Of a DNA stretch of 64,000 nt, positions 39,324 to 47,207 are shown in pieces. The DNA is from Amycolatopsis camponoti (lineage in GTDB: Bacteria; Actinomycetota; Actinomycetes; Mycobacteriales; Pseudonocardiaceae). Position 1 is the first letter of the stretch. Every line of letters begins with the position of its first letter. The position numbers and the translations under genes were made by a program. The notes beneath the pieces are model-generated. The model saw nothing but the letters and a program-made list of their open reading frames with translations, searched no databases and was not told the origin of the DNA. Where the stretch lies: the NCBI RefSeq assembly GCF_902497555.1, contig NZ_CABVGP010000004.1, positions 372,001-436,000 of the forward strand, written 5' to 3'.

Positions 39324-40349
39324 GTGAAGCTGGGATTCCACGTCGGGTACTGGGGCAGTGGCCCGACGCCGGGCGCACTGGAAGCGGTGCTCAAGGCCGA
39401 GGAGCTCGGCTTCGACTCGGTGTGGACGGCGGAGGCGTACGGCTCGGACGCGTTCACGACGCTGGCCTGGTACGGCGCGTCGACCAGCCGGATCCGGCTC
39501 GGGACCAACATCGTCCAGATGGCGGCGCGCACGCCGACCGCGACCGCGATGAGCGCGATGACGCTCGACCACCTCTCCGGCGGCCGGATGGTGCTCGGGC
39601 TCGGCGCGTCCGGCCCGCAGGTCGTCGAGGGCTGGTACGGCCAGCCGTACCCGAAGCCCCTCGCCCGGACGCGGGAGTACGTCGACATCGTCCGGCAGGT
39701 GATCGCCCGCGAAGCCCCGGTGACCCTGGACGGCCAGCACTTCCAGCTGCCGCTGAAGGGCGGCACCGGGCTCGGCAAGGCGCTGAAGCCGACGGTCCAC
39801 CCGCTGCGCAAGGAGATCCCGATCCACCTGGCCGCGGAGGGCCCGAAGAACGTCGCGCTGTCGGCGGAGATCGGCGACGGCTGGCTGCCGTTGTTCTTCT
39901 CGCCCAAGAGCAATGACTTCTACAAGGCGGCGCTGGCGGAAGGCTTCGCCCGTGAAGGCGCCCGGCACACCCTGGAGACGTTCGAGGTGCCGTGCTCGAT
40001 CCCGGTGATCGTGCACGACGACGTCGAAGAGGCGGCTTCGTGGATCAAGCCGTCGCTCGCGCTCTACATCGGCGGGATGGGCGCGAAGAGCGTCAACTTC
40101 CACCACGACGTCTTCGCCCGGCTGGGTTACGAGGACGTGGCGGACAAGGTCCAGGAGCTGTACCTCGCGGGCCGCAAGGACGAGGCGACCGCGGCGATCC
40201 CGACGTCACTCGTGGAGGACACGTCGCTGATCGGGCCGGCCGCGAAGATCCGCGACGAGCTGCAGGCCTGGGAGGAAACGGTGGTCACCCAGCTGCTGCT
40301 CCGCGGGGACGCGGCGACGCTGACGAAGATCGCCGAAGCCCTCGGCTGA
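39324..40349 (+). CDS. F420-dependent luciferase-like oxidoreductase
   Basis: 341 residues from a GTG with GGAGG upstream. LLM family of the F420 type: MKLGFHVGYWGSG start, GFDSVWTAEAYGSDAFTTLAW, GTNIVQMAARTPTATAMSAM and LGLGASGPQVVEGWYG. Such enzymes transfer hydride to or from F420 on alcohols, aldehydes or unsaturated lipids in the cytosol. It forms an operon with the DUF2236 gene, suggesting two steps on one hydrophobic substrate. The ceramidase operon follows in the same direction after a 119-bp gap with its own regulatory dyad. Confidence 0.9.
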   Translation: MKLGFHVGYWGSGPTPGALEAVLKAEELGFDSVWTAEAYGSDAFTTLAWYGASTSRIRLGTNIVQMAARTPTATAMSAMTLDHLSGGRMVLGLGASGPQVVEGWYGQPYPKPLARTREYVDIVRQVIAREAPVTLDGQHFQLPLKGGTGLGKALKPTVHPLRKEIPIHLAAEGPKNVALSAEIGDGWLPLFFSPKSNDFYKAALAEGFAREGARHTLETFEVPCSIPVIVHDDVEEAASWIKPSLALYIGGMGAKSVNFHHDVFARLGYEDVADKVQELYLAGRKDEATAAIPTSLVEDTSLIGPAAKIRDELQAWEETVVTQLLLRGDAATLTKIAEALG

Positions 40350-40396
40350 CCGGCGAATCGACGGCGCCCGGGCGGCTTGACGGCACTTTTGTCGGG

Positions 40397-40425
40397 TTGC
40401 CCGGGTGGCGGCGCTCACGTACGGT
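40397..40425 (+). promoter_or_regulatory. Candidate promoter of the sphingolipid operon
   Basis: TTGCCC (40397-40402), 17 bp, TACGGT (40420-40425). The -10 hexamer coincides with the first bases of the long dyad at 40420-40469, as expected if a repressor bound to the dyad blocks the promoter. Confidence 0.45.
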
Positions 40426-40469
40426 CCCCGACTAACGCGAAAGTCGTTCACGTTAGTCGGGAGACCGTA
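40420..40469 (+). promoter_or_regulatory. Long inverted repeat overlapping the ceramidase ribosome site and start codon
   Basis: TACGGTCCCCGACTAACG (40420-40437) pairs with CGTTAGTCGGGAGACCGTA (40451-40469) with one unpaired base and a 13-nt centre. The right arm contains the Shine-Dalgarno GGGAG, and its last base is the A of the ATG. It could be a repressor operator over the -10 region, or an RNA hairpin that hides the ribosome site. Confidence 0.65.
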
Positions 40470-42463
40470 TGCGGGTGAGTCGTCGTACCGTCCTGGCCGG
40501 AGCCACCGCGCTCCCGTTCGCCGCCGTGGCCAGACCCGCCGCGGCCGCTTCCTCGCTCAAGGTGGGCGTCGGGATCGGCGACGTCACCGGGCCCGCCGCC
40601 GAGAACGGCATGATGGGCTACTCCATGCCCCAGCAGCAGACCGCCGGCATCCACCTGCGCACCCGGGCCCGCGCCTACATCGTCGACGACGGCGCGAAGC
40701 GGATCGTCTTCGTCACCGCCGAGCTGGGCGCGCTGTTCCAGTCGGTCCACCAGGGCGTGCTGCGCGAGCTGGCCCGGAAGTACGGCGACCGCTACACCGA
40801 GCAGAACGTCCTGCTCAACGCCACCCACACGCATTCGGCGTGCGGCGGCGACTCGCACTACGCCGCCTACGACCTGGCGATCCTCGGCTTCCAGCAGCAG
40901 ACGTACGACGCCGTCGTCGCCGGGATCGTCGACGCGATCGGCCGGGCGCACGAGAACCTGAAGCCCGGCGAGCTGACCCTCGGCCGCACCGAGCTGACCG
41001 AGGCCAGCGCCAACCGGTCCCGCGTCGCCTTCGAACTGAACCCCGACAAGGACCACTTCCCGCTCTCGATCGACCCCGCGGTCACCGTGCTGCGGTTCCG
41101 CCAAGGCGGCCAGGACGTCGGCGCGATCACCTGGTTCGCCACGCACGGCACGTCGATGAGCAACGGCAACCACCTGATCAGCAGCGACAACAAGGGTTAC
41201 GCCGCCTACACGTGGGAGCACGACCACGCCGGCGTCCGCTACCTCGACGGCCCGCCCGGGTTCGTCGCCGCGTTCGCCCAGACCAACTCCGGCGACATGA
41301 CGCCGAACCTCGACCTGAAGCCCGGCACGCCCGAGACGGAGTTCGAGAACACCCGGCGCATCGGCGAACTCCAGTTCCAGGCGGCGAAACGCGCGTTCGA
41401 CGCGGCGAGCGAGACCGTAACCGGCGGCGTCGACCATCGGCTGACCTATGTGGACATGTCCGCCGTGGACGTCGACCCCCGGTTCACCCCGGACGGACGT
41501 CCGCACCGCACCTGCACCGCCGCGATCGGCGTCTCGATGCTCGCCGGCAGCACCGAAGACGGGCCCGGCCTGCCGCTGCCCGAAGGCGTCAAGAACCCCT
41601 TCATCGACTGGCTCGGCGGCATCGACGCGCCGATCCCGCGGGCCCTCGCCGACGCGCAGGCGCCGAAGGTCGTCGCGGTGCCGTTCGGCGCGATGAAGCC
41701 CTACCCGTGGGCGCCGGAGGTGCTGCCGCTGCAGATTGTCCGGATCGGACAGCTGCACCTCGTCGCCGGGCCGGCGGAGTACACCATCGTCGCCGGGCTG
41801 CGGATCCGGAAGACCGTCGCCGAGGCGCTGGGCGTGCCGCTGGAGAACGTCCTGATGCAGGGCTACTCCAACGCCTACAGCCAGTACGTCACGACGCCCG
41901 AGGAGTACGACTCCCAGCAGTACGAAGGCGCGTCGACGCTCTTCGGCCGCTACACGCTGCCCGCGTACCAGCAGGAGTTCGGGAAGCTGGCCGCCGCGAT
42001 GAAGGCGGGGACGCCGGTGCCGCACGGGCCGGTCCCGCGCGACCTGCGCGGCAGGCTCGTGAACTTCCAGCCCGGCGTCGTCTTCGACAGCGCGCCGCTG
42101 CTGAAGAACTTCGGCGACGTGGTCACCGACGCCAACCGCAGCTACCGGCGCGGCGAACAGGTCTCGGTCGCGTTCGTGACCGGCCACCCGAAGAACGACC
42201 TCCGCCGCGACGGCACGTTCCTCGAGGTCCAGCGGTACGTGGACGGCCGCTGGGTCCGCCACGCCGACGACGGCGACTGGGCGACGAAGTTCCGGTGGAC
42301 GCGGACGTTCGTGAGCGAGTCACGCGCCGAGGTCACCTGGGACATCCCCGCGAACACCCCGGCCGGCAAGTACCGCGTCGTCCACTCCGGAGCGTGGAAG
42401 CACGGGCTCACCGGAGCCATCGCCCAGCTCGGCGGGACCTCCCGCGCCTTCGTCGTCTCGTGA
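40469..42463 (+). CDS. Secreted neutral ceramidase (Tat signal)
   Basis: 664 residues. N-terminal SRRTVL twin-arginine signal with cleavage near ARPAAAA, so it should be exported folded. The body fits neutral/alkaline non-lysosomal ceramidase along its length: zinc ligands in NATHTHSACGG (His120, His122) and WFATHGTSM (His226), GPAEYTIVAG (Glu) and GYSNAYSQYVTT (Tyr). Ceramidases cut ceramide to sphingosine and a fatty acid. The family's nucleophile motif GDxSPN reads GDMTPN (residues 275-280), a Ser-to-Thr change. First gene of an operon with a sphingomyelinase-type enzyme, a transporter and an S1P-lyase-like enzyme, 17 bp before the next gene. Confidence 0.92.
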   Translation: MRVSRRTVLAGATALPFAAVARPAAAASSLKVGVGIGDVTGPAAENGMMGYSMPQQQTAGIHLRTRARAYIVDDGAKRIVFVTAELGALFQSVHQGVLRELARKYGDRYTEQNVLLNATHTHSACGGDSHYAAYDLAILGFQQQTYDAVVAGIVDAIGRAHENLKPGELTLGRTELTEASANRSRVAFELNPDKDHFPLSIDPAVTVLRFRQGGQDVGAITWFATHGTSMSNGNHLISSDNKGYAAYTWEHDHAGVRYLDGPPGFVAAFAQTNSGDMTPNLDLKPGTPETEFENTRRIGELQFQAAKRAFDAASETVTGGVDHRLTYVDMSAVDVDPRFTPDGRPHRTCTAAIGVSMLAGSTEDGPGLPLPEGVKNPFIDWLGGIDAPIPRALADAQAPKVVAVPFGAMKPYPWAPEVLPLQIVRIGQLHLVAGPAEYTIVAGLRIRKTVAEALGVPLENVLMQGYSNAYSQYVTTPEEYDSQQYEGASTLFGRYTLPAYQQEFGKLAAAMKAGTPVPHGPVPRDLRGRLVNFQPGVVFDSAPLLKNFGDVVTDANRSYRRGEQVSVAFVTGHPKNDLRRDGTFLEVQRYVDGRWVRHADDGDWATKFRWTRTFVSESRAEVTWDIPANTPAGKYRVVHSGAWKHGLTGAIAQLGGTSRAFVVS

Positions 42464-42480
42464 TCCGGAAAGGACCCCGC

Positions 42481-43428
42481 GTGCGCAGGACCGCCCTTCT
42501 CGCCGCCGTCGTCACCGCCTTCGCCCTCGTCGCCACGCCCGCCCGGGCCGCGGACGCGGCCGTGAGCGTGCTCAGCTTCAACCTCTGGCAGCTGCCGTGG
42601 ATCGCCAACCCGAACACCTCGGACAAGGAGGCCCGGGCCCAGGCCGCCGAGCGCGTCATCCGCGCGCAGGACACCGACGTCGTCGTCCTCGAAGAGGCCT
42701 TCAGCGCCCAGGCCGAGGGCCTGCGCGACCGGCTCGTGGACGCGTATCCCTTCCGGACGCCGCTGGTCGGCCAGTCCTGCTCGACGTCGCCGGGCTGGAC
42801 GTCGGTGAGCGGCACCTGCTCGAACTCGCCGATCGTCGTCAACGGCGGCGTGACCGTACTGAGCAAGTACCCGATCACCGAGAAGCACCAGCTCGTCTAC
42901 CGCACCTCCTACTCCGGCACCGCCGACTACCTGTCCAACAAGGGTGCCGCGCTGGTCCGGATCTTCGCCCACGGCAAGGCGCTCTGGCTCGCGGGCACGC
43001 ACCTGCAGGCCGACGAAGCGCCCGACACGCTGCCGAAAGCGCACCAGGTGCGGATGGCGCAGCTCGGCGAGCTGCGCGACCTCGTCGCCGCGCGCGTCCC
43101 GGCGGGCGACGCCGTGGCCGTCGCCGGGGACCTCAACATCGAGTACTGGGCCGGGCAGGACCGTCGCGACGCCGCCGGCCGCACCCAGGCCGAGCAGGGC
43201 GCGGCCGCGCTCGGCGGGCCCCTGCGGACGGCGGGCGCGGGGGAGTACACCTTCGACGCCGTCACCAACCCGGACGCGGCGAAGTCCGTCCCGGCGACCT
43301 ACCGCGACTCGCTGGACTACGTGGGCTCGGTGCGACGCGCCGAGGTCGGCCCGGTACGGCTGGTGCATTACGACGGTGGCACGATTCCCTCCGACCACTA
43401 CCCGGTGCGGGCCGAGATCCACTACTGA
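42481..43428 (+). CDS. Secreted neutral sphingomyelinase-type phosphodiesterase
   Basis: 315 residues from a GTG with GGAAAGGA upstream. Sec signal peptide (about 1-23, ending ATPARA). Endonuclease/exonuclease/phosphatase fold with residues in the order of bacterial sphingomyelinases: LSFNLWQLPW, VVLEEAF, SNSPIVVNGGVTVLSKYPI, NKGAALVRI, GTHLQA (His174), VAGDLNI (Asp217, Asn219) and SDHYPV (Asp304, His305). It should hydrolyse sphingomyelin, or a related phospholipid, outside the cell to ceramide and phosphocholine, providing the ceramidase substrate. A preference for glycerophospholipids cannot be excluded. MFS gene begins 33 bp later. Confidence 0.88.
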   Translation: MRRTALLAAVVTAFALVATPARAADAAVSVLSFNLWQLPWIANPNTSDKEARAQAAERVIRAQDTDVVVLEEAFSAQAEGLRDRLVDAYPFRTPLVGQSCSTSPGWTSVSGTCSNSPIVVNGGVTVLSKYPITEKHQLVYRTSYSGTADYLSNKGAALVRIFAHGKALWLAGTHLQADEAPDTLPKAHQVRMAQLGELRDLVAARVPAGDAVAVAGDLNIEYWAGQDRRDAAGRTQAEQGAAALGGPLRTAGAGEYTFDAVTNPDAAKSVPATYRDSLDYVGSVRRAEVGPVRLVHYDGGTIPSDHYPVRAEIHY

Positions 43429-43461
43429 TCGCCTCATCGGATTCGTTCTGCGAGGAGAACC

Positions 43462-44775
43462 ATGACGACGCTGTCCGGCCGGACGCGGTTCAGGTATTCG
43501 CTCGGCTCGTTCGTCACCGGGTCCTTCGGCACAGTCCCCGGCCTCGTGCTGGTCAAGTACCTCACCGACACGATGGCCGTGCCCGCCGGGTGGGCCGCCG
43601 CGATCGTGTTCGTGCCCAAGGCCTGGGACGTCCTGTTCAACCCGATCGCCGGCCGGATGTCGGACGCGGACCTGCTCAAGACCGGCAGCCGCCGCCGCTT
43701 CCTGCTCATCGGCGGCATCGGCGTCGCGATCCTGTTCGCGGCGATGTTCGCCCACCCCGGGTTCGGCACCCCGCTGCCGGACGCGCTGTACGTCGCGATC
43801 ACGTTCGCCCTCTGCGCCACGGCGTACGCGCTGTTCCAGGTGCCGTTCAACGCCCTGCCCGCCGAGCTCACCTCGTCGGGGGCGGAGCGCACCAAGCTCA
43901 CCAGCGTCCGCATCGGCGTGCTGGCCGTGACGATCCTGATCTGCGGCGGCGGCGCGCCCGCGATCAGCACCGGCATCGGCGGGGTCGCCGGCTACCGGGT
44001 GATGGCCGTCGTGATCGGGCTGATCGTGCTGGCCGCGACGCTGCTGGTGTACTTCGGCCTCAAGGACGCGCCGGTCGGCTCGCTGCGGCCGAACACCGTG
44101 AACCTGAAAGAACTGGTCCGCACGCTCGCCGCCTGGCGCCCGTTCCGCTGGCTGCTGGGCTCGTACTTCATCCAGGCACTGGGCATCGGCACGGTGCTCG
44201 CCGCGATCCCGTTCTTCGCCCAGCGCATCCTCGGCGACGAGGGCTACGGGACGATCATCTTCGTGATCTTCGTCGGCCCGGCGCTGGTCACCATGCCGCT
44301 GTGGCCGCGCCTCGGCGACCGCGTCGGCAAGCTCAACGGCTTCCGGATCGCCACGGCGGCGTTCGCGCTGGGCCTGCTCGGCCTGGTCTTCGCCCAGTCG
44401 CTGCCGCTGGCCGTGACGCTGGTCTTCGTCGCGCTGTGCGGCGTCGGGTACGCCGGGATCTCGGTGTTCCCGCTCGCCATCCTGCCCGACCTGATCACCG
44501 CCGAGGAGGAGCGCACCGGCGAGACCCGGGCGGGGATCGCGGCCGGGGTCTGGACCGCGGGGGAGACGCTCGGGCTGGCCTTCGGCGGCGGCCTGTGGGC
44601 GATCATCCTCGCGTTCGGCGGGTACGTTTCGAGCACCGACGCGACCGCGGCCCAGCCGCACAGCGCGATCGTCGCGATCCTGTTCGGCGCGTCGATCATC
44701 CCCGGCGTGCTCATCGCGCTGGCCCTGCCGCTGCTGCGGCGCAAGGTGCTGGAGCCGCGTCATGAACCCGCCTGA
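43462..44775 (+). CDS. GPH/MFSD2-like transporter, possible sphingoid base importer
   Basis: 437 residues, about twelve membrane helices, with AGGAG before the ATG. The sequence pattern is of the MelB/GPH branch of the major facilitator superfamily: AIVFVPKAWDVLFNPIAGRM with the conserved Asp, and ALFQVPFNALPAELT. The same branch contains the animal lysolipid and sphingosine-1-phosphate carriers MFSD2A and MFSD2B. Gene order (secreted lipid hydrolases before, S1P-lyase-like after, 14-nt overlap with the latter) suggests uptake of sphingosine or a related product. Sugar transport remains the general alternative for this branch. Confidence 0.85.
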   Translation: MTTLSGRTRFRYSLGSFVTGSFGTVPGLVLVKYLTDTMAVPAGWAAAIVFVPKAWDVLFNPIAGRMSDADLLKTGSRRRFLLIGGIGVAILFAAMFAHPGFGTPLPDALYVAITFALCATAYALFQVPFNALPAELTSSGAERTKLTSVRIGVLAVTILICGGGAPAISTGIGGVAGYRVMAVVIGLIVLAATLLVYFGLKDAPVGSLRPNTVNLKELVRTLAAWRPFRWLLGSYFIQALGIGTVLAAIPFFAQRILGDEGYGTIIFVIFVGPALVTMPLWPRLGDRVGKLNGFRIATAAFALGLLGLVFAQSLPLAVTLVFVALCGVGYAGISVFPLAILPDLITAEEERTGETRAGIAAGVWTAGETLGLAFGGGLWAIILAFGGYVSSTDATAAQPHSAIVAILFGASIIPGVLIALALPLLRRKVLEPRHEPA

Positions 44776-46177
44776 GGACGTCCTCGCGGCACTACGGGAG
44801 CTGCGCGCGGGTGACCTGCCGACGCACGGCGGCCGCACGCTCGCCTACGTCTACGACAGCGGGTTGTCCGAAGTGGACACCCTTGGGGCGGCCGCGCACG
44901 CGCTGGCGTCGTCGGCGAACGGCCTCGACCCGACGGCGTTCCCGAGCTTGCTGCGGATGGAGAACGACCTCGTCTCGGCCGCTTCCGCGTTGCTCGGCGA
45001 CGTTCCGGGCGTGGTCGGCTCGGTGACGTCCGGCGGTACGGAGTCGTGCCTGCTGGCGGTGCTCGCCGCGCGGGACGCGCACCCTTCGGTCGCGTCGCCG
45101 TCGATCGTGCTGCCGACCACCGCGCACGCCGCGTTCCACAAGGCGGCGCACCTGTTCGGGCTGCGGCGGATCGACGTCCCGGTCGACCCGGTGACGTTCC
45201 GCGCCGACCCGGCGGCGATGGCCGCGGCGATCGACGACTCGACGGTGCTGGTGGTGGCGAGCGCGCCGTCGTACGCGCACGGCGTCCTCGATCCGGTGGC
45301 CGAGATCGCGGCCGTGGCCCTCGAACGCGGCGTCCGGATGCACGTGGACGCGTGCATCGGCGGCTGGGTGCTGCCGTACTTCGCGCGCCTCGGCGCCGAC
45401 GTCCCGCCGTTCGACTTCCGCGTCCCCGGCGTCACGAGCATCTCGGTGGACCTGCACAAGTACGCGTACTGCCCGAAGGGCACGTCGGTGCTGCTGCACG
45501 CGTCGGCGGAACTGCGGCGCTCGCACTACTTCGCGAGCGCGGCCTGGCCGGGTTACACGATGCTGAACACGACGATCCAGAGCACGCGCTCGGGCGGCCC
45601 GCTCGCGGCGGCGTGGGCGGTGGTCCGGCACCTCGGCGAGGACGGCTACCTGCAGCTGGCTTCGTCCACGCGGGAAGCGGTTTCCCGGATCCGGGCCGGC
45701 ATCGGGGAACTGCCGGGTCTGCGGGTGCTCGGCGACCCGGTGTCGACGCTGATCGCGTTCACCGGCGACGACGGCTTCGACCTGTTCACGGTGGCGGACG
45801 AGATGAAGACGCGCGGCTGGTACGTCCAGCCGCAGTTCGCTTTCGAAGCGTCCCCGGTGAACTTGCACCTGACGGTGACGGCGGCCAACCGCGGCAGCGA
45901 GAAGGAGTTCCTGACGGACCTGGCGGCTTCTCTGGATGCCGCACGCGCGGCGGGACCGGTGGTGATCGACCCCGCCGTGGCCGACTTCGTCGCGGCGCTG
46001 GATCCGGCGACGCTGACGTCGGAACAGTTCGCGGGGCTGCTGGCGGCGGCGGGCCTGGGCGGCGCGGCCGGTCTCCCGGACCGGATGGCCCCGATCAACG
46101 CGCTCCTCGCAACGGCACCGGCGCCGTTGCGGGAGCGGTTGCTGCTGGAGTTCCTGGGCGCGCTCTACACGCCCTGA
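44762..46177 (+). CDS. Sphingosine-1-phosphate-lyase-like PLP enzyme
   Basis: 471 residues. Group II PLP decarboxylase fold with S1P-lyase hallmarks: SVTSGGTESCLLAVLAARD, PTTAHAAFHKA (His122), VDACIGGWVLP (Asp196) and the PLP lysine in SVDLHKYAYCPKGTSV (Lys233); in glutamate or aromatic decarboxylases the lysine context differs. S1P lyase splits phosphorylated sphingoid bases into a long-chain aldehyde and phosphoethanolamine. The N-terminal membrane helix of the eukaryotic enzyme is absent, so this form is soluble. It overlaps the transporter gene by 14 nt, so translation is probably coupled. No sphingosine kinase is encoded nearby. Confidence 0.88.
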   Translation: MNPPEDVLAALRELRAGDLPTHGGRTLAYVYDSGLSEVDTLGAAAHALASSANGLDPTAFPSLLRMENDLVSAASALLGDVPGVVGSVTSGGTESCLLAVLAARDAHPSVASPSIVLPTTAHAAFHKAAHLFGLRRIDVPVDPVTFRADPAAMAAAIDDSTVLVVASAPSYAHGVLDPVAEIAAVALERGVRMHVDACIGGWVLPYFARLGADVPPFDFRVPGVTSISVDLHKYAYCPKGTSVLLHASAELRRSHYFASAAWPGYTMLNTTIQSTRSGGPLAAAWAVVRHLGEDGYLQLASSTREAVSRIRAGIGELPGLRVLGDPVSTLIAFTGDDGFDLFTVADEMKTRGWYVQPQFAFEASPVNLHLTVTAANRGSEKEFLTDLAASLDAARAAGPVVIDPAVADFVAALDPATLTSEQFAGLLAAAGLGGAAGLPDRMAPINALLATAPAPLRERLLLEFLGALYTP

Positions 46178-46181
46178 AAGC

Positions 46182-46454
46182 TCACTGGTCGCGGGAAGCC
46201 AGCCCTTCGGGAGCTGATTTGACGGCCGCGTGGATCGCGTCCGCCAGCGCCAGCGCGTCCTCCTCGGTCAACTCCAACGCGACCCGTGCCGAAGCGCCCA
46301 GGCCCGGGTTGCGGAAGTCGATGTTCACCGTGTGGCCGTACGGCGCGTGGACCGGGTGGTCGACGTACACGGTTCCCTCGTTGAGGCGGAACCAGCCGCG
46401 GGCGCCCTTGCCGCTGCCTTCGAGCGCGAACTTCTCGGTCAGGTAAGTGCACAT
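46182..46454 (-). CDS. Small conserved actinobacterial protein (DUF6295-like)
   Basis: 90 residues starting MCTYLTEKFALEGSGKGARG, with YVDHPVHAPYGHTVNIDF in the middle and an acidic, helical end (LTEEDALALADAIHAAVK). I recognise the pattern as a small conserved protein but no function. It lies 12 bp after the dienelactone hydrolase gene on the same strand, and its 3' end is 4 bp from the convergent S1P-lyase-like gene. Confidence 0.75.
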   Translation of the reverse strand: MCTYLTEKFALEGSGKGARGWFRLNEGTVYVDHPVHAPYGHTVNIDFRNPGLGASARVALELTEEDALALADAIHAAVKSAPEGLASRDQ

Positions 46455-46466
46455 GGCGAAGTCCTC

Positions 46467-47207
46467 TCAGACCGTCAGGGTGCGGGAGTAGAAGTCGAAG
46501 ATGCGTTCCCAGCCGTCCTTCGCGGCTTCCGGCCGGTAGCTCGGGCGGTCGACGGCGAAGAACGAGTGGCCGGCACCCGCGTACGTGTGGAACTCGTGCG
46601 GCTTGCCCAGCTTCTCCAGCTCGGCCGCCAGGACGGCGACCTCGTCCGGGCCGGGGAACTGGTCGTCGGCGCCGAAGAGGCCCAGCAGCGGGCACGACAG
46701 CCGGGACGCCAGGCCGAGCAGCGGCTTCATCTGCTTCATCGCCTCGGGCGGGTCGTTGACGACGAACGCGCCGTAGCAGTCGACCGCCGCGTCGATGTCC
46801 AGGGAACAACCCGAAAGGAACGCCTGGCGGCCGCCCGAGCAGTGCCCGATGACCCCGATGCGGCCGTTCGCGTTCTCGAGCGCGCGCAGGTGGTCCGCCG
46901 CGCCCGAGACGTCACCGACGAGCCGGTCGTCCGGGACGCCACCGGCCGCGCGGACCGTGGCGGCCGCGTCGTCCGGGTCCGCGCCCGGTGCTTCGCGCGT
47001 GTACAGGTTGGGGCACAGCGCGTTGTAGCCCTCGACGGCGAAGCGGCGGACCATCTCCTTCGTCGCCGCGTCGTAGCCGGGCATGTGGTGGATCACCACG
47101 ACGCCGCCGCGGGGCGTCGTGTCGGTGGGTTTGGCCAGGTAGGCCTCGAGCTCGTCACCGCCGTGGCCGGTGATGGTGACGGTCCCGGCGACGATCTCGT
47201 CGGTCAT
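46467..47207 (-). CDS. Dienelactone hydrolase family protein
   Basis: 246 residues from the ATG at 47207, with GGAG upstream. Alpha/beta hydrolase with the dienelactone-hydrolase triad: nucleophile Cys in IGHCSGG, Asp in FGADDQFPG and His in YAGAGHSFF. Carboxymethylenebutenolidase-type enzymes open lactones in aromatic degradation or act on other esters in the cytosol. The start overlaps the end of the MFS gene (ATGA), so it is co-transcribed with a drug-type exporter and a MarR regulator, which suggests detoxification. Confidence 0.9.
   Translation of the reverse strand: MTDEIVAGTVTITGHGGDELEAYLAKPTDTTPRGGVVVIHHMPGYDAATKEMVRRFAVEGYNALCPNLYTREAPGADPDDAAATVRAAGGVPDDRLVGDVSGAADHLRALENANGRIGVIGHCSGGRQAFLSGCSLDIDAAVDCYGAFVVNDPPEAMKQMKPLLGLASRLSCPLLGLFGADDQFPGPDEVAVLAAELEKLGKPHEFHTYAGAGHSFFAVDRPSYRPEAAKDGWERIFDFYSRTLTV

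Noticed and set aside
40350..40468. Rho-independent terminator after the luciferase-like gene
   Set aside because: The only strong dyad in the gap overlaps the ceramidase start codon and has no T-run, so it fits a regulatory site better.
44762..46177. Glutamate or aromatic amino acid decarboxylase
   Set aside because: The PLP-lysine context HKYAYCPKGTSV and VDACIGGWVLP are of the S1P-lyase type, and the neighbours act on sphingolipids.
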